DNA of 64,000 nt from the NCBI GenBank assembly GCA_011525365.1, contig WTGQ01000002.1, positions 1,539,367 to 1,603,366 of the forward strand. Reading direction: 5' to 3'. The notes beneath the pieces are model-generated. The model searched no databases. It was not told the DNA's origin and saw nothing but the letters and a program-made list of their open reading frames with translations. This document shows, in pieces, positions 7,606 through 17,431 of this stretch. The DNA comes from Acidobacteriota bacterium. GTDB lineage: Bacteria; Acidobacteriota; Thermoanaerobaculia; Multivoradales; Multivoraceae. Position numbers and translations under genes: made by a program. The number at the start of each line of letters is the position of its first letter. The first letter of the stretch is position 1.

Positions 7606-10167
7606 GTGATCGCGATCTGGGCGCTGGCGTCGGTCCTCTCGATCCAGGGGCTTCAGGCGCAGGGTCCGAACGAGGAACCGGCCGAAGAGTCGCCGTCCAT
7701 CTCCGAAGCCACCAGCGGCTTCGACTATCTGCCCGGTTTCCTCGACCTGTACTGGGACAGCCGGGGCGGCAGGCTGTTCCTGAAGGTCGACGTCACCGAC
7801 AGCGACCTGCTCTACATCGAGTCGCTGGCGGCAGGGCTCGGCTCGAACGACATCGGTCTCGACCGCGGGCAACTCGGACGCACCCACCTGGCGAGGTTCG
7901 AGCGGATCGGGCCGAAGGTGCTGCTGGTCCAGCAGAACACGCGCTTCCGGGCGGTGAGCGACAACCCGGACGAACGGCGCGCCGTGGCCGACGCCTTCGC
8001 CCGCTCGGTGCTCTGGGGGTTCGATGTGGCGGCCGAGAACGATGACGGCGCGCTGCTGGTGGATGCGACGGATTTCGTGCTCCGGGACGCGCACGGGGTC
8101 GTGGCGCGGCTGCAGCAACGGGGGCAGGGTAGCTACGAGTTGGACGGCTCGCGCTCGGCGATTCATCGCGCAGGCGTCGCCGCGTTCCCGCGCAACTCGG
8201 AACTCGAAGGCACCCTGACCTTCACGCTGCGGTCCTCGGACCGCGGGCCGGGCGCCTGGGTGCGCCAGGTAGCGCCTTCGCCCGAAGCGCTCACCGTGCG
8301 TGTCCGCCACTCCTTCGTTGCGCTGCCCGAACCCGGGTACGAACCCCGGCGCGCCGATCCCCGCGCCGGCTTCAACACGACTGGCTACTTCGACTACGCG
8401 ACCCCGATCGACCAGCCGCTCGAGGCCAGCTTCATCGACCGGCACCGGTTGGAGAAGCGCGATCCGAACGCCGAGCGGAGCGAACCGGTCGAACCGATCG
8501 TCTACTACCTGGACCGCGGTGCGCCGGAGCCGATCCGCTCCGCGTTGCTCGACGGCGCCCGCTGGTGGAACGAGGCATTCGAGGCGGCGGGCTACATCGA
8601 CGCGTTCCGGGTCGAACTCCTGCCGGAGGGCGCCGACCTGCTCGACGTCCGTTACAACGTGATCCAGTGGGTTCACCGGTCGACCCGCGGATGGTCCTAC
8701 GGCGGCGGGGTCACCGACCCGCGTACCGGCGAGATCATCAAGGGCCACGTGACGCTTGGTTCCCTGCGGGTGCGCCAGGACTTCCTGATCGCCCAGGGGT
8801 TGGTCTCGCCGTACGAGGACGCGGACTCGTCCACCGAGGCGCTCACCGGGATGGCGCTTGCCCGACTGCGTCAGCTTTCGGCCCATGAAGTCGGCCACAC
8901 GATCGGTCTGATGCACAACTTCGCCTCCAGCGTCGATGGACCGAATGGCCGGGAGTCGGTCATGGACTACCCGCATCCGTTGGCCAGGTTGCGCGAGGAC
9001 GGGACGATCGACCTGAGTGCCGCGTACGATGTCGGCGTCGGCGAGTGGGACAAGCGGACGGTCCTCTACGGCTACGCCGACTTCCCCGATGGCGTGAACG
9101 AAGCGGCGGAACTCGACGCCATCCTGCAGGGAACGATCGACGCCGGCCTCCACTACATCAGCGACGAGGACGCGCGGCCGGCGGGCGGCGCCCATCCCCT
9201 GGCTCACCTTTGGGACAACGGCCGTTCCGCGGCCGAGGAGCTGCGCCGCCTCCTGACTGTGCGGCGCGCCGCGCTCGGCCAGTTCTCCGAGCGGAGCATC
9301 CGGGTGAGCGCGCCGCTGTCGGAACTGGAGGACATCTTGACGCCTCTCTACCTGCTGCATCGCTACCAGATCGAGGCGGCCGCGAAGATCGTCGGCGGCG
9401 TCGACTACAGCTACGCCGTACGGGGAGACGGCAGGGCGCCAGTGTCTCTGCTGCCGCCGGCGATGCAGGAGGACGCGCTCGACGCCCTGCTGCGGACGGT
9501 CGATCCGGCCGAACTCACGTTGCCGCAGCGCATACTCGACCTGATTCCGCCGCCTTCTCCGGGACGGAGCCGGGGCCGGGAGCACCTGCCGTCCCGGGTC
9601 GGCCTGACGTTCGATCCGGTCGGGGCGGCCGAGATGGCGGCTGATCTGACCTTCGCCATGGTCTTAGATGGCGAGCGGGCGGCCCGGCTGGTCGATCACC
9701 ATGCCCGTGATGAGGCACAGCCGGCTCTTGGCGCCGTGATCGATCGGGTGCTGGCAAAGACCTGGCGCGCCGATCCCTCGCCGGGCCTCGGCGGAGAAGT
9801 CGGCCGGGCGGTCGACTTCGCCGCCCTGCGGCGGTTGATGGCGCTGGCGGCCGGTGTTCCGGTCAGCATGCCGCCGAACTTCGACTGGCCGGTCGTGCCG
9901 GCCCGGTCGGGATCGTTTCAGGTGCGAGCCGAGGCCCGCTCCGCGCTGTCGGCTCTAGGGCGGTGGCTCGAGGAGAACCCCGGCGCGACGGAAGAGCCTG
10001 CGGAGCGGGCGCATCGGACCTACGGGGGATGGCTGATCGCGCGTTTTCTCGAGGATCCGGGCTCGGTCGAACTACCCGCGCCGCTACGGGCCCCGGACGG
10101 TTCGCCGATCGGCTGCGGCGTGGGCCGAAGCGGCGCGTCCATCCCGGCTCTCGCGCTGCCGCAATGA
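7606..10167 (+). CDS. Secreted zinc-dependent metalloprotease (DUF5117/DUF5118 type)
   Basis: From the GTG at 7606 the 853-aa product opens with a signal peptide (VVIAIWALASVLSIQGLQA, likely cut before QGP). The extended zinc motif HEVGHTIGLMHN lies at about residue 427, the metzincin-like HExxHxxGxxH arrangement with catalytic Glu. The N-terminal half (GFDYLPGFLDLYWD..., YNVIQWVHRS) matches the large acidobacterial and bacteroidetal metalloproteases carrying DUF5118, DUF5117 and DUF4953. It probably degrades proteins outside the cytoplasm. The start is uncertain: a GTG at 7423 overlaps the aceA stop and would add about 61 residues spanning the palindrome cluster. It ends ATGA-coupled to the M20 peptidase gene, which fits a peptide-catabolism pair. 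Confidence 0.85.
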   Translation: MIAIWALASVLSIQGLQAQGPNEEPAEESPSISEATSGFDYLPGFLDLYWDSRGGRLFLKVDVTDSDLLYIESLAAGLGSNDIGLDRGQLGRTHLARFERIGPKVLLVQQNTRFRAVSDNPDERRAVADAFARSVLWGFDVAAENDDGALLVDATDFVLRDAHGVVARLQQRGQGSYELDGSRSAIHRAGVAAFPRNSELEGTLTFTLRSSDRGPGAWVRQVAPSPEALTVRVRHSFVALPEPGYEPRRADPRAGFNTTGYFDYATPIDQPLEASFIDRHRLEKRDPNAERSEPVEPIVYYLDRGAPEPIRSALLDGARWWNEAFEAAGYIDAFRVELLPEGADLLDVRYNVIQWVHRSTRGWSYGGGVTDPRTGEIIKGHVTLGSLRVRQDFLIAQGLVSPYEDADSSTEALTGMALARLRQLSAHEVGHTIGLMHNFASSVDGPNGRESVMDYPHPLARLREDGTIDLSAAYDVGVGEWDKRTVLYGYADFPDGVNEAAELDAILQGTIDAGLHYISDEDARPAGGAHPLAHLWDNGRSAAEELRRLLTVRRAALGQFSERSIRVSAPLSELEDILTPLYLLHRYQIEAAAKIVGGVDYSYAVRGDGRAPVSLLPPAMQEDALDALLRTVDPAELTLPQRILDLIPPPSPGRSRGREHLPSRVGLTFDPVGAAEMAADLTFAMVLDGERAARLVDHHARDEAQPALGAVIDRVLAKTWRADPSPGLGGEVGRAVDFAALRRLMALAAGVPVSMPPNFDWPVVPARSGSFQVRAEARSALSALGRWLEENPGATEEPAERAHRTYGGWLIARFLEDPGSVELPAPLRAPDGSPIGCGVGRSGASIPALALPQ

Positions 10168-11414
10168 GCGGCCATTCGGCCGCATCGCTCCGGTTGCCCG
10201 AGACCGTTTCCGGTCTGTACGGCGCTGGGGCGGTGGAGGCGCTCGTCGATCTTCGACGGACTCTCCACGCCGACCCCGAACTCTCGCTCCAGGAAGAACG
10301 TACGTCCGCCCGTCTTGAGCGGACGCTGGACGAGCTCGGCGTCGACGGAGTCACGCGCGTGGCCGGCACCGGCGTCGTCGGGCGTATACCCGGCCGCGAC
10401 CGGAAGGCGGCGCCGGTCGCGGTCCGCGGCGACATCGACGCGCTGCCGATCCAGGAAGACACCGGCCTGCCGTTTGCGTCGCGCAACGCAGGAGTGATGC
10501 ACGCCTGCGGCCATGACGTGCACGCCTCGTGGACGGTCGCCGCCGCCCGCCTGCTCCGGGACGAGCCGGCGGCAGGGGACGTGCTGGTCGTGCTGCAGCC
10601 GGCCGAAGAGACCGGCGAGGGGGCGGCGGCCGTGCTGTCGACCGGTGTCCTGGACGATGTGGCGGCGATCTTCGGCGCCCATGTCGATCTCACCTTCGAG
10701 GTCGGCCAGGCGATGATCCAGCCCGGTGCCGTGGGCGCCGCCGCCGACCGCTTCGAGGTCGAACTCCGAGGCAAGGGAGCGCATGGCGCAAGGCCCCACC
10801 AGGGCCTGGACCCGATCGTCGGCGCGGCCCAGGTCGTTTCCGCCCTGCAGACGGTCGTCTCCCGGCGGATGCCGCCCGATCAGCCGGCGGTGGTCACCGT
10901 CGGCGCCATCGAGGCGGGCACGGCTCACAACGTGATTCCCGACCGTGCCGTGCTCAAGGGCACCATGCGGTCGCTCGACCCGGCCATCCGGAAGTCGCTG
11001 GCGGACGAGGTGCGACACGTCGCTGAATCGGTCGCCGCGGCCTGCCGGCTCGAGGCCCGGGTGCGAATGCTCCAGGGAACGCCGGCCGTGCTGAACGACA
11101 GGCGTGCCGCCGCCTGGGCCCGTGAGGCCGCGGCGACGGTGATCGGCGGCGAGTCGGTCAAGCCGCTGCCGGCCGCCAACATGGGCGGCGAGGACTTCGC
11201 CTTCTACCTGGAGCGGATCCCGGGCTGCTTCATCCGGGTCGGTGCGCGGCGCCCGGGCGACCCGGTGGTCGGCGCCCACACGCCGTACTTCGCGCCGGCA
11301 GAGGAGGCGATCTTCGTGGGCGGGGCGCTGCTCGCGGCGGCGGCGCGTCGCGCTTCGGCGGAGCTTGCGGGAAACAGGGGCGGAGCGGCCGGTATCGGTC
11401 CACTGGGGAGGTAG
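10164..11414 (+). CDS. M20-family metal-dependent amidohydrolase/peptidase
   Basis: The ATG overlaps the metalloprotease stop (ATGA), so translation is coupled; the track start at 9963 is inside the upstream gene. The 416-aa product has the M20D metal site: HACGHD (His113, Cys115, Asp118) and the EE pair in QPAEETGEG at about 148-149. A dimerisation insert and a C-terminal catalytic part (NMGGEDFAFY) follow. Relatives are hippurate hydrolase, N-acyl-amino-acid amidohydrolase and IAA-amino-acid hydrolase. No signal peptide is seen, so it is cytoplasmic. It plausibly deacylates amino acids or peptides released by its neighbour; the exact substrate is not predictable. Confidence 0.92.
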   Translation: MSGHSAASLRLPETVSGLYGAGAVEALVDLRRTLHADPELSLQEERTSARLERTLDELGVDGVTRVAGTGVVGRIPGRDRKAAPVAVRGDIDALPIQEDTGLPFASRNAGVMHACGHDVHASWTVAAARLLRDEPAAGDVLVVLQPAEETGEGAAAVLSTGVLDDVAAIFGAHVDLTFEVGQAMIQPGAVGAAADRFEVELRGKGAHGARPHQGLDPIVGAAQVVSALQTVVSRRMPPDQPAVVTVGAIEAGTAHNVIPDRAVLKGTMRSLDPAIRKSLADEVRHVAESVAAACRLEARVRMLQGTPAVLNDRRAAAWAREAAATVIGGESVKPLPAANMGGEDFAFYLERIPGCFIRVGARRPGDPVVGAHTPYFAPAEEAIFVGGALLAAAARRASAELAGNRGGAAGIGPLGR

Positions 11415-11453
11415 TCAGTCGACGTCACACGAGGAGGAGCGGACCGCTCTGCC

Positions 11454-11487
11454 CCTGTCCCCGGTTTACGCAACGGGACCGGACAGG
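11454..11487. terminator. Possible terminator between convergent M20 gene and fabI
   Basis: CCTGTCC-cc-GGT pairs with ACC-GGACAGG around a short loop (10 bp with a 2-nt bulge). It sits in the 95-nt gap between two convergent genes, where a bidirectional terminator is expected. There is no clear T-run. Confidence 0.4.
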
Positions 11488-11509
11488 GTTTCGGATGCGG
11501 CGCGGCCTC

Positions 11510-12370
11510 TTAACCGCTCGTCGTGCCCCGGTCCGGGTGGCGCATTGCGGTGATGTTGAACCCGGCGTCCACGAAGTGGATGCCGCCCGTGGTTCCGGCG
11601 CTCAGGTCGGACAGCAGGTACGCGGCGGTGGCGCCGACATCGTCGACGGTGATGTTGCGCTGGAGGGGTGCCCGTTCCGGCATGACCTTCAGCATGCCGC
11701 GCATCCCTGAGACGCCCGAGGCGGCGAGCGTCCTCACCGGGCCGGCGGAGATGCCGTGCACGCGGATGTTCTTCGGGCCAAGATCGACGGCGAGATAGCG
11801 GATGGAGGCCTCGAGCGCCGCCTTGGCGATACCCATCACGTTGTAGTTCGGGGTGGCCTTGGTGGCGCCGTAGTAGGTCATCGCGATGATGCTGCCGCCG
11901 TCGGTCATCAGCGGTTCGGCGGCGCGGGCGAGAGCGATCAGGGAGTAGCAACTGATGTCGAGCGCGGTGACGAAGCCACTGCGCGACGTGTCGATCGTGC
12001 GCCCCAGCAGGTCCTCGCGGTTGGCGTAGGCGACGGAGTGGACCAGGAAGTCCAGGTGTCCCCAGCGCTCGCGAAGCCCGGCGAAGACGGCATCGAGCTG
12101 GTCGTCGTCGGTGACGTCGAGCGGTTCCACGACGGTTGAGCCCACGCTCTCCGCGAGGGGCCGCACCCGCCGTTCGAGGGCGTCGCCCTGGAAGGTGAAC
12201 GCGAGTTCGGCGCCTTCCTCGTGGGCGCGCCGTGCGATGCCCCAGGCCAGGGATCGCTTGTTCGCGACGCCGACGACCAGTCCCCGCCGGCCGGCGAGGA
12301 GTCCCTTCGAACTGGCGCCGCCAGTGGCCTCGGAGGGGATGTCGCCGGGCGATGATTCGGGCGGAGTCAC
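11510..12370 (-). CDS. fabI: Enoyl-[acyl-carrier-protein] reductase, NADH
   Basis: This enzyme reduces enoyl-ACP in the last step of the fatty-acid elongation cycle (type II FAS), in the cytoplasm. The 286-aa product is a divergent short-chain dehydrogenase. It has the FabI-type cofactor site GVANKRSLAWGIA, the SVAYA segment, the catalytic Tyr-x6-Lys (YNVMGIAK), and the GPVRTLAASG loop typical of FabI. The start is a GTG. About 20 residues (MTPPESSPGDI...) precede the conserved domain, longer than in E. coli FabI, and no better internal start exists. It is divergent from the EamA transporter, with only 54 nt between them. Confidence 0.95.
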   Translation of the reverse strand: MTPPESSPGDIPSEATGGASSKGLLAGRRGLVVGVANKRSLAWGIARRAHEEGAELAFTFQGDALERRVRPLAESVGSTVVEPLDVTDDDQLDAVFAGLRERWGHLDFLVHSVAYANREDLLGRTIDTSRSGFVTALDISCYSLIALARAAEPLMTDGGSIIAMTYYGATKATPNYNVMGIAKAALEASIRYLAVDLGPKNIRVHGISAGPVRTLAASGVSGMRGMLKVMPERAPLQRNITVDDVGATAAYLLSDLSAGTTGGIHFVDAGFNITAMRHPDRGTTSG

Positions 12371-12424
12371 GGGCGCCGGGATTGTAGCGCTCCGCGGCGC
12401 AAGCCCCTAGACTGACCCCGGCAC

Positions 12425-13312
12425 ATGGTCTCTCTGCTCGGCATCGTGCTGGTCGTCGGCGCGACGCTCTGCTTCTCGCTGTTCGACCTTCTGCGCAAGA
12501 AGCTGACCGGTCGCCTGAGCGACGGCTTCCTGGTCATGGTTCTCGCGCTCGGCGCCGTACCCCTCTACGGCCTGTGGGTGGCATTGCAGCCGCCCGCCGC
12601 CGTGAGCGCCGCGTACGTGTGGCCGGGTGTCGCCTCCGTCGCGTGCAATCTGGGCGCCAACTACGGCTTCCTGCGCTCCGTGCGTCTCTCCGGGCTGAGC
12701 GCGGTGATTCCCCTGCTCTCGCTGACGCCGGTGTTCACGTCGCTGCTCGCGATTCCTCTGCTGGGCGAGTTGCCGGGCGCCCGGGAGTGGCTCGGCATCG
12801 CGATGGTCGTGCTCGGCGCTCTTGCCCTCCAGTTGGGCGAGAGGACCGGAGAGCGTCGCCAGCCGTGGAGGCTGAGCGCGGGAGCGTGGTGGATGATCCT
12901 TGTCGCCCTTCTGTGGGCATCGGCGCTGCCGCTCGACAAGCTCGCGACCGAAGCCTCGAATGCGGCCTTCCACGGCCTGGTCATGCACCTCGGCGTCGGC
13001 CTGTCCGTGCTGACGCTCGCGCTTCGCGGCCTCCGCGAGGTGCCGGGAGGGCGCCGTCGCGCGGATGTTCGGGCGGGAGCCGGGACCTGGGCCCTGCTGC
13101 TGACCGGGGTCGTTCTCGGGGCTGCCGCGCAGGGACTCCAGTTGCTGGCGCTGCAGCACGCCTGGGTCGGCTTCGTCGAGACGGTGAAACGGGGCATCGG
13201 ATCGTCGCTGGCGCTGGTGCTGGGCCGGGTCTTCTTCGCGGAGCCGCTCACGCTACGCAAGGTGTTGACGGTGGCCGTGATCGCGGCCGGTGTCGCGGTG
13301 ATGCTCTGGTAG
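12425..13312 (+). CDS. EamA/DMT-family membrane transporter
   Basis: The 295-aa product has ten predicted hydrophobic helices in two homologous halves of about 140 residues, as expected for drug/metabolite transporters. The first half opens with SLLGIVLVVGATLCFSLFDLLRKK and the second with AWWMILVALLWASALPLDK; a short basic loop between them holds GERTGERR. Family members export amino acids, nucleobases or other small metabolites; no substrate can be assigned here. The gene is 54 nt from divergent fabI and 11 nt before the propeller gene, so it may start a plus-strand unit. Confidence 0.88.
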   Translation: MVSLLGIVLVVGATLCFSLFDLLRKKLTGRLSDGFLVMVLALGAVPLYGLWVALQPPAAVSAAYVWPGVASVACNLGANYGFLRSVRLSGLSAVIPLLSLTPVFTSLLAIPLLGELPGAREWLGIAMVVLGALALQLGERTGERRQPWRLSAGAWWMILVALLWASALPLDKLATEASNAAFHGLVMHLGVGLSVLTLALRGLREVPGGRRRADVRAGAGTWALLLTGVVLGAAAQGLQLLALQHAWVGFVETVKRGIGSSLALVLGRVFFAEPLTLRKVLTVAVIAAGVAVMLW

Positions 13313-13323
13313 CTTGATTGTTG

Positions 13324-14889
<1,566 letters not shown>

Positions 14890-14964
14890 CGATACTCTCG
14901 TCGCTTCCACGCTCCCGGCACCCGTTTCCGGGACGCGCCGTTCAACCACTTCAGGAGTTGCTGC

Positions 14965-16155
14965 ATGCTCCGTTCCCCGCTTTCCGCGTCGCGCGCCCGG
15001 CTCTCTTCACGCGCAACCGTGCTTTCCTTCTGCGCCTTCTTCATGGTCATCACGTTCACCGCGGGGACCGTGTCGGCTGCCGATGACGACGAACTCCGTC
15101 TGGACGCGATCGAACTGCCCGCCGGCTTCTCGATCGGCGTCTTCGCCGCGGAGATCGACAATGCACGCTCGCTGGCCCAGAGTCCGTCCGGGACCGTCTT
15201 CGTCGGCACCGGGCGCAGGGGCGGCGGAGTCGTCCACGCCGTCGTCGATCGGGACGGCGACGGAAGGGCCGACGACCGCCATCGCATCGGCTCCAACCTG
15301 AACTGGCCGAACGGCGTCGCTTTCCACGACGGCGATCTCTACGTCGCGGAGATCAGCCGCGTGCTCCGTTTCGAGGAGATCGAGAGCCGGCTCGACTCAC
15401 CGCCGGCGCCGGTCGTGGTCACCGCCGACCTGCCGGAGGAGACCCATCACGGCTGGAAGTTCATCCGCTTCGGTCCCGACGCGCGGCTCTACGTGCCCGT
15501 GGGCGCCCCGTGCAACATCTGCGACGAAGGGGATCCCTTCGCGACGATTCTTCGACTGGACGAGACCGGCGCCTACGAAGTCGTCGCCCGGGGTGTGCGA
15601 AACACGGTCGGATTCGACTGGCGCCCAGGCACGAGCGAACTGTGGTTCACCGACAACGGCCGCGACATGATGGGCGACGACATTCCGCCCGACGAGTTGA
15701 ACGTGCTGACGAAGGACGGCCAGCATTTCGGCTACCCGTATTGCCACGGTCAGGACATCCAGGACCCGGAGTTCGGCGACCAGCGTTCCTGCGGCGAACT
15801 CGTGCCGCCGGCAATCGACCTCGACCCTCACGTGGCGGCGGTAGGGATGCGCTTCTACCGGGGCACCGCGTTTCCTGAACGCTACCGCGGGCAGATCTTC
15901 ATCGCCGAGCACGGTTCGTGGAACCGCAGCAACAAGATCGGCTACCGCGTCATGGTAGTTCATGTCGACCGGGACGGCCGGGCCACGGAGTACGAGGAGT
16001 TCGCGACCGGTTGGCTCCAGGGCGAAGACTCGTGGGGCCGGCCGGTCGACGTGATGGAGCGGGCCGACGGGTCGCTCCTCGTATCGGACGACCTGCGAGG
16101 GGTGATCTACCGCATCGCCTACGACGGGGCCGCGGCGGCGGCCGCCGGAGAGTAG
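14965..16155 (+). CDS. Second PQQ-dehydrogenase-like beta-propeller (tandem paralogue, no C-terminal domain)
   Basis: The 396-aa product is a close paralogue of the preceding gene. It shares ETHHGWKFIRFGPD, YVPVGAPCNIC, GVRNTVGFDW, FTDNGRD and IFIAEHGSWNR in the same order. It begins with its own signal peptide (SFCAFFMVITFTAGTVSAA) and an AGGAG ribosome site 8 nt before ATG. It stops right after the propeller (VIYRIAYDG) with an Ala-rich tail, lacking the linker and Cys-bounded domain. The pair looks like a tandem duplication followed by domain gain or loss. The 75-nt gap holds no evident promoter, so the two are probably co-transcribed. Confidence 0.85.
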   Translation: MLRSPLSASRARLSSRATVLSFCAFFMVITFTAGTVSAADDDELRLDAIELPAGFSIGVFAAEIDNARSLAQSPSGTVFVGTGRRGGGVVHAVVDRDGDGRADDRHRIGSNLNWPNGVAFHDGDLYVAEISRVLRFEEIESRLDSPPAPVVVTADLPEETHHGWKFIRFGPDARLYVPVGAPCNICDEGDPFATILRLDETGAYEVVARGVRNTVGFDWRPGTSELWFTDNGRDMMGDDIPPDELNVLTKDGQHFGYPYCHGQDIQDPEFGDQRSCGELVPPAIDLDPHVAAVGMRFYRGTAFPERYRGQIFIAEHGSWNRSNKIGYRVMVVHVDRDGRATEYEEFATGWLQGEDSWGRPVDVMERADGSLLVSDDLRGVIYRIAYDGAAAAAAGE

Positions 16156-16159
16156 GGAC

Positions 16160-17419
16160 GTGCCGGCGATCGATCCGGCCATAGTCGAAGCGGCGCGCGG
16201 CCGGTACGACGCGGCCCGCGCGGCAGGCCTCAACCTCGACATGACGCGGGGCAAGCCGTCGCCGGAGCAGCTCGCCCGGTCCCATGGGCTCCTGGCTGCG
16301 GTCGGCCAGGAGGACAGCCCAGCCGGCGACGGCACGGACTGCCGCAACTATGGCGGCGACCCGCGCGGCCTGCCGGAGATGCGGACGATCTTCGCCGAGA
16401 TCCTCGAGGTCGATGCGGATCTGGTCTTCGTCGGCGGCAACGCAAGCCTGCAGTGGATGCACGACCTCGTCGTGCAGGCGATGCTCGTCGGGGTTCCGGG
16501 CGGCGATCCGTGGGGCGGACCGAGGCGCTCGACGCCGGTGAAGTTCCTCTGCCCCTGCCCCGGCTACGACCGTCACTTCTCCGTGCTGGAGCGCTACGGG
16601 ATCGAGATGCTGCCGATCGGGATGGGTGACGACGGCCCGGACGTCGAGGAGATCGCGCGTCTTGCCGGCGAGGATCGGAACGTCAAGGGGATGTTCTGCG
16701 TGCCCCGCTACAGCAATCCGACCGGCGTGACCTACTTGGACGACGTGGTCGAGGCGATCGCCGCGATGCCGGCCGCGGCAGCCGACTTCCGCGTCATCTG
16801 GGACGACGCGTACGCCTTGCACGCGTTCGAGGGTGATCCGGATCGGCTGGCCAACCTGTACGACCGTTGCGTCGCTCATGGCCACGAGGACCGACCCTTC
16901 ATCGTCACCTCGTTCTCGAAGGTCACCTTCGGCGGCGCCGGGCTGGCGGCGGTAGCCGCGAGCCCCGCGAACGGCGAGTGGATCCGGAGCTTCCGTTCGA
17001 TTCAGACGATCGGACCGAACAAGCTGAACCAGCTCGCCCACGCGCGCTTCTTCGCCGGCGGCCTCGCGAGTGTCCGTGAGCACATGCGAGGGCACGCTGA
17101 GTTGATCCGGCCGAAGTTCGAGACAGTGCTGCGCGTTCTCGACGACTTGCTGGGAGGCCTGGGCGTTGCGACCTGGAGCCGGCCCCGAGGCGGTTACTTC
17201 GTGAGTCTGGACACGGAGCCCGGCTGCGCGCGGGCGGTGGTCGAGATGGCGGGCCTGGCGGGAGTCAAGCTGACCCCCGCGGGCGCTACGTTCCCGTACG
17301 GCGTCGACCCGAAGGACCGGAACATCCGCATCGCGCCGACGCTGCCGGGTGTCGCCGAGATCGAGACCGCGACGCGGCTGCTTGCCGATTGCGTCGTGCT
17401 GGTCAGCGCCGGCGAGTAG
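16160..17419 (+). CDS. PLP-dependent aminotransferase, class 1c aspartate aminotransferase type (PF12897-like)
   Basis: The GTG start lies 4 nt after the propeller stop, with GGAG about 10 nt upstream. The 419-aa product has the opening signature NLDMTRGKPSPEQL and the PLP-binding Lys in SFSKVTFGGAG. It also has NYGGDPRGL and the WDDAYALH aspartate that contacts PLP. These match the MocR-like/alanine-glyoxylate-type family that includes aspartate aminotransferase of Corynebacterium (AspT). It is most likely a cytoplasmic 2-oxoglutarate-using transaminase. Its link to the upstream propellers is only positional. Confidence 0.88.
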   Translation: MPAIDPAIVEAARGRYDAARAAGLNLDMTRGKPSPEQLARSHGLLAAVGQEDSPAGDGTDCRNYGGDPRGLPEMRTIFAEILEVDADLVFVGGNASLQWMHDLVVQAMLVGVPGGDPWGGPRRSTPVKFLCPCPGYDRHFSVLERYGIEMLPIGMGDDGPDVEEIARLAGEDRNVKGMFCVPRYSNPTGVTYLDDVVEAIAAMPAAAADFRVIWDDAYALHAFEGDPDRLANLYDRCVAHGHEDRPFIVTSFSKVTFGGAGLAAVAASPANGEWIRSFRSIQTIGPNKLNQLAHARFFAGGLASVREHMRGHAELIRPKFETVLRVLDDLLGGLGVATWSRPRGGYFVSLDTEPGCARAVVEMAGLAGVKLTPAGATFPYGVDPKDRNIRIAPTLPGVAEIETATRLLADCVVLVSAGE

Positions 17420-17431
17420 CGGGGCGAGCGG

